Assembly: GCF_028864635.1 (NCBI RefSeq)
Contig: NZ_CP104850.1
Span: forward strand, 2,424,001-2,488,000
Direction: 5' to 3'
Origin: Cloacibacterium sp. TD35
GTDB taxonomy: Bacteria; Bacteroidota; Bacteroidia; Flavobacteriales; Weeksellaceae
DNA length: 64,000 nt
Part shown: positions 44,645 through 55,050 of the stretch, in pieces
Layout: each line of letters opens with the position of its first letter
Position numbering within the stretch: the stretch's first letter is position 1
Translations under genes and position numbers: made by a program
The notes under the pieces: generated by a model
Databases searched by the model: none
Told to the model about the DNA's origin: nothing
What the model saw: only the letters and a program-made list of their open reading frames with translations

Positions 44645-47600
44645 TATTTAAATTAACAACTTCTTCAACAATAGAAACCTTTATTCCTAAATTTTGTTTA
44701 ATAATTTCTTCTCCATAAGGCCCAACATATTTACCTAATGGCCTTGCTATACTTTCAGGAATAATCTCTCCTGCCACAGCCCAAGCGGCTGTTTTTCCGA
44801 TTTCAGACCACTTATTTGTGTCGTTATATTTTAAATTAGCTCCAACCTTCCATACGTCTGATACAATATTAATTCCTGCCCCAATAGCGACTAAAGGAAT
44901 GCCAATTTCAGCTCCAAATCCAGTTAAAGTTAGTGCATAACCTAAAAGAGTAACGGCATCTCCAATTTTTCCTAATCTATCTGCATTTGACAAGTTTCGC
45001 TGTAACCATTTATATTTTGAAATATTAACTTCTTTTATTAAAATTTCTGCAGAACCATCTACATGTTTAATTTTATATGAGCCATCACTTCGCCTAAAAT
45101 ATTCATCGCCATTATCTTTATCATACCAATAATCTCCATCAAAACCTTCAGGAGGGGGTTCGTGTAAACCTAGATGATTGAAAGCCGTTACAATACCTCC
45201 TATTGCTGCCCCTTGCCAGAAATTACCACCTCCTAAACTGGAACCAATACCTCCCGTAATAGCACCTGTTAACATTTTAAAACCCTTACTCCTTACAACA
45301 CTAAAATCTCCAGCCCCCTTAGTAGCCAATTTTAACAAGTCCCCAGCCGCACTTGCAAAAGCACCACTTAATGCACCGCTCCAGAAGTTACCTCCTTGCA
45401 TATATGAAAGAGCTCCTTGCGTTATAGCATGTGCTCCTGCACGGGCTATAATGGTGCCTGTTTTTCCGAGACTTTCAGCTATTTTTCCTCCTACTCTAAA
45501 TACATCTCCAATTCCATTTGATATACCTGCTGACATAAGTGACATAACAACAGACTGAAACATATTTTCTAAATTAACAGGTCTATTCAGGTAATAATCT
45601 GTAGCCACAGAAGTAAATATGGCAATCCCAATAGCGATGAGAGCATCGTCCCATCCCATAATTTCTCCTGTAGGGTCATTATGCATTAACGGATTGTTCA
45701 GGACATATCCATACTTATTATAATTCTGTGTATTCTGTGGATCTTGTATATTCTCATCTGCATTTAAAAACCTTCTTAACAGTGGGTCATACAGCCTGCC
45801 ATTCATGTGGATGATGCCCACTTCGGTAAAGTGTTCGTGGCTGGTATAACCTCTATCTAATAAGGATTTTTCATTAAAGAGTTTTACGTCAACATTAACC
45901 CCATTTACTTTAAATAAAGTGAGATTGCCCCAAGCGTCAAAATGGCGTTGTTCTAATACATTTCCTGCCTCGTCTGTAATGGCTAAAATACTGCCTAAAT
46001 AGTCTTTGTGTAAGAATTTATATGAGCCATTACTTTCCAAATAATTTTTAACAAACACAATATTGCTTGTATAAGAATTTCCACCAATATAAAAGGTATG
46101 CTTTTCTTTGCCAGTGGTGTTATCTACAGTAATTTCATAGCCACCATCCTCACTATAATATTTTGTATAATGTCCTTCGTCTGTCCAGTCAAGTTTGCCT
46201 CCATAGCCCACAGCTTGGCGCATAGAAGTAAGTCCATAAGTAAAGTACACATCTCCTTTTTCTCCTTCTATTTTAATAGGATCATTATTTTCATTATAGG
46301 TAATACTTTGTATTAAGTCTCCATTGTAATTTTGTTGTCCATTAGCATTAAGTGTAGCACCAGTTGGTCTATAAACTTTTGTGGCATCATCAAATTTTAT
46401 AGTGCCAATCTGATCATTTTCTTTTATTCTTCCTTGTGCATCATATACGTTGGTTGATTGTTGACCAGTTTTTGGATTTGTCCAACTCGTAAGTCTATTA
46501 TTATCATCATAAGTAAAAGATTCTAATATATTAAGACTTCCGCCTGTAGTTCTACTATTCAATTCATTTTTAATGGCATTGAAAGAATAGTTAATTAATA
46601 AAACAGAATTATTATTGACCGTATTCTTATGGTTAATAGCAGAGAGTAAATTATTGGTGTCATAAGTGTTTTCTATACTAGTACCACCTAATTTAGCAAT
46701 AGTTACGTACCCTTTTGCATTCGCATTTATCAGTTCAGATAAAATTTTTCCTGAATTTCTATCTTTTACTTGATAAATTTCTCCACTCCAAGTACTATAA
46801 ACATTTTCTATAACTACTTTTGTATAAACCCCTGAAGAAACAAGACCTTTTTCATAAGAAGTAACCCTTCCTTTATCATCGTAGGTAATGTTTTTTCTCA
46901 AATAATATCTGCCATTGCTGTTTTCACCAGAAGAGATTACTCTTCCGTTAGCATCATAATTGATATAAGAACTATAAAATTGCCCATTACTAGTACCATT
47001 CTTTTTTATAATTCTACCTTTATTATCATATTCAAAAATGATATTCTTCTTGGTAGAGGTATTATCATTAGAAACTTCATATTGATTATAAAGCTGACCA
47101 AACTCATTGTAATTATAATATTTATGCCCTTTAGGACTTGTTGAGTGTGTAAGTTGCCCATAGCCGTTATACTCATATTTATAAAGTCCGTTTGAAGGGT
47201 CATTAAATTCTATTTTTCTGCCCCAATTGTCATATTTTGTGGTTACACTATTCGTACCATATTTTGCTTCAATAATGTCGCCTGCTGCGTTGTATGTATT
47301 ATTGATAGTTCCTCCTTTATCTGTAACCGAAGAAAGATTGCCGATAGCATCAAATACCTGCGTTTTGAAACGACCAGTCGCATTGGTTTCTGTTGCTGTA
47401 ACCGTTCTGCCACTGTATGAGCTAGTAGTAATTTTTCCAGTATAAGTAGTAAACTTTATTGGTCTGGAATAATCATCGTAATCTGTCACATTCCATTTTG
47501 AAGCTGAAGTACCTTCAAAATAAGGTTCAGATTCCTTTATTTTTCTGCCAATAGCATCAAATACTACCTCTGAACTCACATAAGAGCCATCTGCAAAACC

Positions 47601-50600
47601 TTTTACCGATGATTTATAATTTTGTCCAAGATTATTTGTATAAGTAATTTTTTGGTCTCCGTCAGGAGAATATTCTATAACTTTCGCATCGCCATTACTT
47701 AATTTTTCATAGGTATAAGTGGTAGTTCCTCCCAAATTAGTTTTGGAAGTGAGCAATTTACCCCAAGAATCATAAGCGTTGGTTAGTATATTATTCAGAG
47801 TATCTGTTTGAGTAAGTACTAAGCCCCAGTCATTATAAGTAATGTTGGTTTCAAGGCCTAAATTATCTGTTTTTTTAACTACAAACCTACCTTTATCTTC
47901 GTATTGGAATTTGGTTGTGGCAGCTTGTACATCATCATTGTTATACGGATTTTCAACCGTTTTTTGTATAATATTTCCAAAACCATCATACAAATAAGAT
48001 TCTTCTATATATTCAGATAAGTCTCTATTATAAGTTCTTTTTTTAGTGAGTAAATTTCCATTGTATTCGTATTCTTCTTTTCCACCTTTTGTATCTCCAT
48101 ACACCTGCATGGTTTCCGTTTTCCAAAGAGGCTTTCCAATTGCATAATTGCCACCTACTGTATTATTTGGAGTATTATACGCAAGTTCAGTGGTTGTAAT
48201 AGCAAATCCATCATTAATATTGGTTGTGGATTTTTCGGGTAGATATATGCTATTATACCTTTCAACAGTGTGTACCGTTTTAATATCTTTTTGGAAATCT
48301 TTAGATGTAGTAATATAAGGATTTATAGAAGTTACAATCTTGGGTTTGTCTGCATCGGTATAGCTTGTTACAACAGATCCATTAAGTAGCTTATCTATTT
48401 TATATTGATAGTCCTTGTAGGATAACAATTGGGTATTGTTCAATGAAATATCCGAAGGAAAGATAGCGCTTTCATCATTTGTTTTAATACTCCAATCTTT
48501 CAATGGCAACGCTTCGTTAAGAGGACTCATCTCTGATCCGCTCCAAACTTTGGTGGCTTCAAAACCATCTGCATAAAAAGTTGAACGAGCAGACTGACGG
48601 AAACCCAGCATTCCTTTTCCATGCAAATGTCCAATCATATCTCTATAGCGGAATTCTTGCTTTCTATTTCCTTGTACTAATCTAGAAACTACATCATAGT
48701 TTAAATTTTCTGTAATATTCACATAAGGATATTGCACAGGATTAGTATCATAAAATGATTTATAAATATTTCCTGTAGAAGTAAGATTGGCATATTCTAT
48801 ATCTGTTTTTACCCCTCCTTGAGTAATAGATTTAATTTTTGAAATTTTATTGAGTTTGTTTCCTAAATCCCAAGTAATCAATTTAGTTTTATGGATGATG
48901 GCAAAATCGGTATTCAACTGGGCGATTCTAAAATTACCAAAAAGTGGAATATAATGCTCCCCATACATAGAATAATTAATATCTTCTCCATCCCAGTTTA
49001 ATTCTTTAGGATCGATATGATAAACATTAGAAAATATAGGCTTTCCACTCGAATCAACTCCTTCATTTCTTAAATAATTGAATCCATAACTAGAGTCTGG
49101 ATTATTCCAATCCGTAACGCCATCTCTAAACCAAACTTGGGATTCAAAAATAGTAAAATCACTTTTTCCATCTTTGTTTAAATCCGAAGTAGTATATGTT
49201 CTTTGGATGTTTCTATTCTTTCTTGGTGCTCCCTGCCAAACTGGCTTATATAGGAAAAGATTGGAATAATACTCTTTCCTAAAACCATTTCCAGTAGAAA
49301 TATACATTCGCCAATCCGAAGAATCTTCAGCGATTGGTGCTATAATATCAGTTTTTCCATCGCCATTGAAATCACCAAGATAAAGATTGTTTTCAAGAGA
49401 TTCTTTAGTAGTTGAAAATATTTGAGCAAACTGTTTTTGTGTATTAAGTGAATAAACGTTTAAATTACCATTTTCGATTTTTAGCAGTTCCGATTTACCA
49501 TCGCCATTAAAATCTGAAACAAAAGTTTGTTTTTCAAAAGAATCATAATTAGGAAACGATGGTGTTATTTCGGATAATGAATTATCTTTAGTATCAATAT
49601 AAAATACTTTATAATCCAAATATTGGATTAATGGATTAATACAAGGTAATCTAGTAAATATTTTGTTGATAGATAAAACATATTCTGAAATTCCATCTCC
49701 ATTAAAATCCCCTTCTATAAATTTTTGAGGATATCTCATTGTATAATAACATGAGCCATCATAACTTGTTGAGCCATCACCTACTATGAATCCAGAATAC
49801 AAAGAAAGATCAATTTCTTTTGTGCTGATAATAGATAAATTCAAATTATTGTTATCAAGAATATAATTTCTTATTATTAACTTTTTAGTATTATAATTAA
49901 TTTCAGAAGTAAATATACTTTGTTTATTTTTCAGTTGATTATTTGTTAATGTTTGCCCTACACCAATAATATACCCTGCATAACTTACATCTAAAAAACT
50001 TGAATTACCATCTAATCTAGAAAATGAAATCTTGTTACCTTTAATAAAATCCAGCTTACCATCTCCATTGAAATCTCCAGATATAACATCTGAACCATAA
50101 ATATCATCATATCTTGAATCTTGTTTAAAAATATTAATTACTGTAGCGTCTGAATTGTTTTCAAAAACCACAGCATTTGCAGATTGGTCTTGGGAGTTTT
50201 TTTCGGTAACACTATCTACAAATTGGTAATTAGTTCCTAGTTTTTTATACGCAATTTCATATTTTTTAAATTGTGTTCCATTTGTTTTTACAATGACATT
50301 ACTTAACAATTTATCTTGTATAAATTGTGTTCCCGCCACATAAGAAGCTTCTTTAAAGTCTCTTGTATTATAATTGAAAATAATCTCATTAAAATGGGGT
50401 TTATTCAAAGTCTCATTTCCTCCCCATTGTATTGAGGATATTACTGCAACATTATTACTTTGGGTATAGTTATAAGTAATATAGTTTCCTTGTGCATCTT
50501 TCCATTTGGAAATGTTATACTCAATTGGAGTTCTAGAATTTGGAGCTAATAAATCAGTACTTGTATAACCTCCATAAATAGCCTGAGAACCATCTTCAAA

Positions 50601-51260
50601 AGTAACTTCAAAAGTATTTGGCCCAGATAGACCAGATAAAGATGCTGTTCCTAGAGATTTAATTTTTACATTAGAATACTTTTCAGTAACATATTCGGCT
50701 CCATCTGCACCATAAGTTCCAGATTTTAAAATAAGTCTTTGTCCGTTAAAACTATAATAGTCAGTATTGTCCAGTTGTATGGCTTTGGGTTCTCCATCCT
50801 TATCTATGGTTTTTCCTATTCTTGTAATACTGGTTACACCAGACATGCTCCATCCGTAGCCTGCAATACCATTACCAGAGCCGCTGGTATAGATGAGATT
50901 AATCTGTGGCGCCACACTTTTTACTCCGGGTGGCAAAGCAATAGGTAGCGTATATTGCATTTGACCGCCTCCGTTCACTTCTATATTACCCTGTGTATCA
51001 TGAAAATAGTTTGTTCCGACAGTTCCTGAAGGGTTATTTACTCCTGCTCCAGAATCTATTGGTCCGCTACCTTCTCCATTATCACCTATTTTAGCAATGA
51101 ATGGATTTACAGTAGTAGAAGTTGCATGAAATCCTGGTAACATAATTACCGTTTGTGGATCTTGTACCGTTCTGCTTGTTGTTTCTTGTTGGTTGAGAAT
51201 GGTTTGTGAAAAACCTATACTTGATATAGCAAATGCTATAAGAAAATTAATTTTCTTCAT
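44625..51260 (-). CDS. giant YD-repeat / Rhs-type polymorphic toxin
   Basis: The 2211-residue protein has a signal peptide (INFLIAFAISSIGFSQT). SpvB-like and FG-GAP/VCBS-type segments follow (SGDFNGDGKLDFI, EGDFNGDGISEYV, LGDFNGDGKTDII). Many YD repeats come next (ITYDDKGRVTSYEKG, FEYDNKGRIIKKN), forming the shell that encloses a toxin. The Rhs core ends HMNGRLYDPLLRRFLNADE ... NKYGYVLNNPLMHNDPTGE, where the variable tip begins. The ~480-residue tip is Gly/Ala-rich and hydrophobic (LLGYALTLTGFGAEIGIPLV), suggesting a membrane-active toxin. No known toxin domain is recognised. The two small membrane proteins downstream are candidate immunities. Confidence 0.85.
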   Translation of the reverse strand: MKKINFLIAFAISSIGFSQTILNQQETTSRTVQDPQTVIMLPGFHATSTTVNPFIAKIGDNGEGSGPIDSGAGVNNPSGTVGTNYFHDTQGNIEVNGGGQMQYTLPIALPPGVKSVAPQINLIYTSGSGNGIAGYGWSMSGVTSITRIGKTIDKDGEPKAIQLDNTDYYSFNGQRLILKSGTYGADGAEYVTEKYSNVKIKSLGTASLSGLSGPNTFEVTFEDGSQAIYGGYTSTDLLAPNSRTPIEYNISKWKDAQGNYITYNYTQSNNVAVISSIQWGGNETLNKPHFNEIIFNYNTRDFKEASYVAGTQFIQDKLLSNVIVKTNGTQFKKYEIAYKKLGTNYQFVDSVTEKNSQDQSANAVVFENNSDATVINIFKQDSRYDDIYGSDVISGDFNGDGKLDFIKGNKISFSRLDGNSSFLDVSYAGYIIGVGQTLTNNQLKNKQSIFTSEINYNTKKLIIRNYILDNNNLNLSIISTKEIDLSLYSGFIVGDGSTSYDGSCYYTMRYPQKFIEGDFNGDGISEYVLSINKIFTRLPCINPLIQYLDYKVFYIDTKDNSLSEITPSFPNYDSFEKQTFVSDFNGDGKSELLKIENGNLNVYSLNTQKQFAQIFSTTKESLENNLYLGDFNGDGKTDIIAPIAEDSSDWRMYISTGNGFRKEYYSNLFLYKPVWQGAPRKNRNIQRTYTTSDLNKDGKSDFTIFESQVWFRDGVTDWNNPDSSYGFNYLRNEGVDSSGKPIFSNVYHIDPKELNWDGEDINYSMYGEHYIPLFGNFRIAQLNTDFAIIHKTKLITWDLGNKLNKISKIKSITQGGVKTDIEYANLTSTGNIYKSFYDTNPVQYPYVNITENLNYDVVSRLVQGNRKQEFRYRDMIGHLHGKGMLGFRQSARSTFYADGFEATKVWSGSEMSPLNEALPLKDWSIKTNDESAIFPSDISLNNTQLLSYKDYQYKIDKLLNGSVVTSYTDADKPKIVTSINPYITTSKDFQKDIKTVHTVERYNSIYLPEKSTTNINDGFAITTTELAYNTPNNTVGGNYAIGKPLWKTETMQVYGDTKGGKEEYEYNGNLLTKKRTYNRDLSEYIEESYLYDGFGNIIQKTVENPYNNDDVQAATTKFQYEDKGRFVVKKTDNLGLETNITYNDWGLVLTQTDTLNNILTNAYDSWGKLLTSKTNLGGTTTYTYEKLSNGDAKVIEYSPDGDQKITYTNNLGQNYKSSVKGFADGSYVSSEVVFDAIGRKIKESEPYFEGTSASKWNVTDYDDYSRPIKFTTYTGKITTSSYSGRTVTATETNATGRFKTQVFDAIGNLSSVTDKGGTINNTYNAAGDIIEAKYGTNSVTTKYDNWGRKIEFNDPSNGLYKYEYNGYGQLTHSTSPKGHKYYNYNEFGQLYNQYEVSNDNTSTKKNIIFEYDNKGRIIKKNGTSNGQFYSSYINYDANGRVISSGENSNGRYYLRKNITYDDKGRVTSYEKGLVSSGVYTKVVIENVYSTWSGEIYQVKDRNSGKILSELINANAKGYVTIAKLGGTSIENTYDTNNLLSAINHKNTVNNNSVLLINYSFNAIKNELNSRTTGGSLNILESFTYDDNNRLTSWTNPKTGQQSTNVYDAQGRIKENDQIGTIKFDDATKVYRPTGATLNANGQQNYNGDLIQSITYNENNDPIKIEGEKGDVYFTYGLTSMRQAVGYGGKLDWTDEGHYTKYYSEDGGYEITVDNTTGKEKHTFYIGGNSYTSNIVFVKNYLESNGSYKFLHKDYLGSILAITDEAGNVLEQRHFDAWGNLTLFKVNGVNVDVKLFNEKSLLDRGYTSHEHFTEVGIIHMNGRLYDPLLRRFLNADENIQDPQNTQNYNKYGYVLNNPLMHNDPTGEIMGWDDALIAIGIAIFTSVATDYYLNRPVNLENMFQSVVMSLMSAGISNGIGDVFRVGGKIAESLGKTGTIIARAGAHAITQGALSYMQGGNFWSGALSGAFASAAGDLLKLATKGAGDFSVVRSKGFKMLTGAITGGIGSSLGGGNFWQGAAIGGIVTAFNHLGLHEPPPEGFDGDYWYDKDNGDEYFRRSDGSYKIKHVDGSAEILIKEVNISKYKWLQRNLSNADRLGKIGDAVTLLGYALTLTGFGAEIGIPLVAIGAGINIVSDVWKVGANLKYNDTNKWSEIGKTAAWAVAGEIIPESIARPLGKYVGPYGEEIIKQNLGIKVSIVEEVVNLNSEKGGK

Positions 51261-51309
51261 ACACTTTTATTCGTATGGTTATTATGTTGTTCAGAAAATA
51301 CAGGTGAAA

Positions 51310-51768
51310 TTATTCTTTAATTATATTTCTAGAAATAACTTTTCCGTCTTTTAACTGGAAGCTTAATATATAAACTCCCATATACATTTTACTCATATCA
51401 ATCTGAACTTGCTTATTGATATTAGGAATGTTTTTCTGTTGGAAAACAAAATCTACTCTATTATGTTCATATAATGAAACATTTTCTATGAGCTCATTGT
51501 TTTCATCTGTCCATTCTAGTGTAAGAATATCTTTTACTGGAACAGGATAAATTTTTACGCCTTCCCAGAATTTTTTATCTTTTTCATCTTCTTTTTGAGA
51601 AGTAACGGTTTTTGTTTTATCCGGTGCAGCTTGCCTTGCACTTATGTTAGTGCCTCTATATCTTTGATTGCCCGCTTCATCATATTTAAAATAGATCTCT
51701 GTAGTGGTTTGTGAAAAACCTAAAAAACCTATCACTACAGAAAAAGCAGAAAGTATTTTTGCTTTCAT
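51310..51768 (-). CDS. T9SS-sorted small secreted protein
   Basis: The 152-residue protein has a signal peptide (AKILSAFSVVIGFLGFSQT). The conserved FKYDEAGNQRYRG segment is a YD-repeat-like start, and a C-terminal type IX secretion sorting domain follows (KIYPVPVKDILTLEW ... GVYILSFQLKDGKVISRNII). It should be exported to the surface through PorSS/T9SS. It lies 49 nt upstream of the giant toxin on the same strand and may be an accessory to it. The toxin lacks such a tail itself. Confidence 0.75.
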   Translation of the reverse strand: MKAKILSAFSVVIGFLGFSQTTTEIYFKYDEAGNQRYRGTNISARQAAPDKTKTVTSQKEDEKDKKFWEGVKIYPVPVKDILTLEWTDENNELIENVSLYEHNRVDFVFQQKNIPNINKQVQIDMSKMYMGVYILSFQLKDGKVISRNIIKE

Positions 51769-51772
51769 AAAA

Positions 51773-52954
51773 TTATTTTTTAGGAGTTGGAGTTAATTCT
51801 AGTAGCATTTTTTCTAGACGTTCGATCCGTTCGTTTTGCTCTTTAATCTTTTTATTTTGTTCTATAGAATAAAGGGTAAGTTCTTCTATTTTCTCTAGAA
51901 GTTTTGCGTCCATTTCTGCTACGTTAATGCCATTTTCTACCACTTCTTTTGCCGAAGGAATATTAGGCAAATGACCATTTTCATTAATATGTTTTTCTAC
52001 TTCTTCTAAAGATTTGAGATTATAATTTTCATTAAATACATAATCTGCCCAACCATTTGCTGAAGCCACATCTACTTTTACTTTTTCTGCCTTAATTCCA
52101 TTTTTTACAAATAAGCTATAATCTGTACAATCTGAACAAGTAAATGTGGCTCTACCACCAATAGAGATTTTGCCATCTAGTCCATAAATCCAATTGCCTA
52201 TATTGAGTTCATTGCTAACTGAAGATGAAGAAGCATTTACACTTTTTCCAATTAAAATGTTATTAGTACCACTATATAAATTACTTCCAGCATGGGCACC
52301 AATTGCAATATTATCATTTCCTGACTCAATCATTAAAGCTCTATATCCTATTGCAACATTATTTTGTCCGTTTTTTAAATATCCTAATGTTTTGTTCCCA
52401 AAAGCAGAATTGAATGAAACAACATCTGTAGAAGTAGCAAATTCTCTTCTTAAAGACATATGTCCGAAACTTGAATTTTCATTATATATTCCAGCTCCTT
52501 CCATACTATTCATTCCATATGAAGAATTCAGAGATCCTGAATTTGCTCTTGACATAGCATTTAAACCATAAACTGAATTAAAATCGCCATTAGTTAAAGT
52601 ATTCATAGCGTTGTTTCCTACTGCTGTATTACCACTCCCAGTTATATTGTTTGTTAGAGCACTAATTCCCAAAACTGTATTCATGTATGTGGTTGGATTA
52701 TCAGTTCCTCCACCAAGAAATAAATTTTTATCATATGATTTTCCTAATCCAGTAAAATTGTGGAATATAAATCTTCCAGTATTAGATATTTTTAATCTTT
52801 CAATATTGTTGGTTTTTACAGACATACTTTGATTATCCGTAGTACCAATAAAGTTTGTTGTAGAATTTGTACCTGAGTTTCCAGTGGTATTCCATGTTTG
52901 AGCTGAATATACAATACTTAAAAAAAGTGTTGTTGAAATTAAAATCTTTTTCAT
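51773..52954 (-). CDS. secreted YadA-head-like / tail-fibre-like surface protein with C-terminal coiled coil
   Basis: The 393-residue protein has a signal peptide (ILISTTLFLSIVYSAQT) and a series of short repeats of the type GNTAVGNNAM, NVAIGYRALM and NDNIAIGAHAG, as in trimeric adhesin heads and phage fibres. Then comes a conserved segment (NENYNLKSLEEVEKHINENG, HLPNIPSAKEV), and the protein ends in a coiled coil (IEQNKKIKEQNERIERLEKM). That C-terminal segment is common in flavobacterial surface proteins. It probably forms a trimer at the cell surface; no direct link to the toxin is shown. It ends 4 nt before the T9SS gene starts. Confidence 0.7.
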   Translation of the reverse strand: MKKILISTTLFLSIVYSAQTWNTTGNSGTNSTTNFIGTTDNQSMSVKTNNIERLKISNTGRFIFHNFTGLGKSYDKNLFLGGGTDNPTTYMNTVLGISALTNNITGSGNTAVGNNAMNTLTNGDFNSVYGLNAMSRANSGSLNSSYGMNSMEGAGIYNENSSFGHMSLRREFATSTDVVSFNSAFGNKTLGYLKNGQNNVAIGYRALMIESGNDNIAIGAHAGSNLYSGTNNILIGKSVNASSSSVSNELNIGNWIYGLDGKISIGGRATFTCSDCTDYSLFVKNGIKAEKVKVDVASANGWADYVFNENYNLKSLEEVEKHINENGHLPNIPSAKEVVENGINVAEMDAKLLEKIEELTLYSIEQNKKIKEQNERIERLEKMLLELTPTPKK

Positions 52955-52956
52955 AA

Positions 52957-54189
52957 TTATTTTGAATTTATATTTTTAAAATTTCTTTTTATTTTTAGCC
53001 ATTCAAGAGCAAATTGGTATTGTCTATCAAATGTTTCAATGTTTTTTAATTTTTTTTGTTGATAAGCTTTTACAAAAGATTCAATTTCCGGGTTTCCATT
53101 AAGTGGAGGATAGAAAAAGTATCTTACCCCGCCTTTAAAGCCTATCTCTGTATCTATTTTTTCTCCAATTGAAGTTTTCTCTAAAATTTTATATGTAACA
53201 AAATAAAATAATGGGACCATTAATACAACCACAATTTTAAAATTTGGAAATGTTGACTCAATTCCTTTGCCCATAGCTATTAATAAAAAAATATACGGAA
53301 CCAGATGAAAAACATAGCTATCAGACACATTATGCTTCAAGATGAATACCAAGAAAGGGATAAAAATGAATAAAATATACTTTTTATATTTTACTTTTCT
53401 AAATCCAAAAAAAATGAAATACAAAAAGAATAAAAAATTATAAATAAGAAATCCCATATTTCTAATAAAAGACTTTACTATAACGTAAGGATTAAAATTA
53501 AAAAAGGAATCTTGATAAGCATTGTCATTTAAAATAGCTAAAAAATTATGCTTTCCAAGAAAAACTGGAATGAGAAGAATACAGACAACAAATAAAAATA
53601 AAATTATTCCATATAAAGTTTGTTTTGTTTTTGATTCATAATTTTCAATTATTAATAAAAAATAAAAAGGTAAAAATAATATTGATTGTATATGAATTAA
53701 GAATAAAATACCCAACAAAAAAGATAATTTAATGAAATATTTGATTTTTCTTATTTTTAAATATTTAAATGAATTATACAGAAATAAGGCAACAAAAAAC
53801 ATATAAAAAGCATAGACTTCTGTTATTATTGATATGCGCCAATAAGTAAATGAAACACCAAATAACAAAATCAAGGCATTTGATATTTTATCTGATATAT
53901 CAAATAATAATAGAATTTTTTTAATAACAATGAGTGAGCCTATGGAAAATATAATACTTATAAAAACAAATAGATAGTGTGGATTAGTAAATGGAATGAT
54001 TTTATGTATTAAAGCAAGAAAATTTGAATACAAAAAATGATTAGTAGCATTTGTTGCAATATCAAACCCATTATATGCTTGAACTGTAAAAACTAAGCTA
54101 TCTCCTAAAATTGGATCTGAAGTAATAGATAATACATAAATAATAAATATTATTAATATATAAATTTTTCTCATGTTTACACCATTCAT
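52957..54189 (-). CDS. polytopic membrane protein, glycosyltransferase-like (unassigned)
   Basis: About 10 hydrophobic helices fill the 410 residues, starting at IYILIIFIIYVLSITSDP. The first periplasmic loop (ILGDSLVFTVQAYNGFDIAT) has an acidic residue after TM1, as in GT-C/PMT-type glycosyltransferases, and the last 60 residues are hydrophilic. The start could be ATG at 54189 or at 54174 (better TM). I cannot identify a substrate. It follows the Rhs/T9SS group on the same strand and may glycosylate secreted proteins, which is a guess. Confidence 0.5.
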   Translation of the reverse strand: MNGVNMRKIYILIIFIIYVLSITSDPILGDSLVFTVQAYNGFDIATNATNHFLYSNFLALIHKIIPFTNPHYLFVFISIIFSIGSLIVIKKILLLFDISDKISNALILLFGVSFTYWRISIITEVYAFYMFFVALFLYNSFKYLKIRKIKYFIKLSFLLGILFLIHIQSILFLPFYFLLIIENYESKTKQTLYGIILFLFVVCILLIPVFLGKHNFLAILNDNAYQDSFFNFNPYVIVKSFIRNMGFLIYNFLFFLYFIFFGFRKVKYKKYILFIFIPFLVFILKHNVSDSYVFHLVPYIFLLIAMGKGIESTFPNFKIVVVLMVPLFYFVTYKILEKTSIGEKIDTEIGFKGGVRYFFYPPLNGNPEIESFVKAYQQKKLKNIETFDRQYQFALEWLKIKRNFKNINSK

Positions 54190-54365
54190 TTATTCAGTTT
54201 TGTTAAATGAATTTTTCGTCGTGTGTTTCGTGGTTTGTTTTTTTTCGATTGTAAATTTAAACATTATTTCTTTTGATACAAATTAATTATTCTCAATTCT
54301 TAAAAAAAGTCAAAATAAAAGCATAACATATTAAAATACAACAAATTAAATTCCAATGACATAAA

Positions 54366-55007
54366 TCATGTTCTTTTATCGGTGGAGCTTTCATCATAGC
54401 CGAAAAGATTGAACATTTCTCTAATTCGGGAGCGGAGCCTATTTCCGTAGATAGATTCTATTTCTGCAGCTGATAAATTGGTGGTGAGGTGTGTTATGAG
54501 TCCTTTTTCTTTGAAAATATCATAGCGAGTGAGGAGGATTTCTGCCATGACGTTGCAGTCGTTTCCGTAATACTTAGATGAGGTTTCGATGCCTAAATCA
54601 TCAAAGCAATAGACTTTGGCTTTGCGAGCATCGTGGGTGAAGTTTCCTTTAGAATAATTCTCCAGTACTTGATAGCCGGACTGCATGAATTCTGAAACGA
54701 TTTGGCGTGTGGAGACCATGCCAAATTTGTTTTTATTGCCAGTAAATTTTTGCATGAGCTTAAATAAGGTTGTTTTTCTGCAACCAATAGGACCAGAAAG
54801 GAGAATTCCTTTTCGGAGGTCGAAGTTCATTTCTTTGGCCACTAAATCGTCTTGGAGCATCCAAGCAAGTGTGGCGAAGACAATGGGTTTTTCTTCATCT
54901 GGAATGAGGTAGTCTTTTCCGATAAATTCGGAAGCAAATTTTTTGAATTCCGGAATGATTTTGTAATAATCATATTGTGTTTCTATGGGTGGTGTTGGGA
55001 AGTTCAT
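54366..55007 (-). CDS. DnaC/IstB-like ATPase with altered Walker A
   Basis: The 213-residue protein has the layout of DnaC-like replication/mobilisation ATPases: LRKGILLSGPIGCRKTTLFK (P-loop), KVYCFDDLGIE (Walker B) and the C-terminal NRLRSRIREMFNLFGY. The P-loop should read GxxGxGKT but is GPIGCRKT, with Arg in place of the last Gly, a change expected to hurt ATP binding. It is preceded by a hexanucleotide repeat and a broken initiator-like gene, so the module is probably inactive. Confidence 0.75.
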   Translation of the reverse strand: MNFPTPPIETQYDYYKIIPEFKKFASEFIGKDYLIPDEEKPIVFATLAWMLQDDLVAKEMNFDLRKGILLSGPIGCRKTTLFKLMQKFTGNKNKFGMVSTRQIVSEFMQSGYQVLENYSKGNFTHDARKAKVYCFDDLGIETSSKYYGNDCNVMAEILLTRYDIFKEKGLITHLTTNLSAAEIESIYGNRLRSRIREMFNLFGYDESSTDKRT

Positions 55008-55014
55008 AGGTAAA

Positions 55015-55050
55015 GGTTGAGGTTGAGGTTGAGGTTGAGGTAGAGGTTAG
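55015..55050. repeat. hexanucleotide tandem repeat (GGTTGA)n
   Basis: Four perfect GGTTGA units (55015-55038) followed by GGTAGA and GGTTAG. The tract starts 8 nt upstream of the DnaC-like ATG and overlaps the stop codon of the gene before it. A change in unit number would alter start-codon spacing by 6 nt. Confidence 0.85.
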
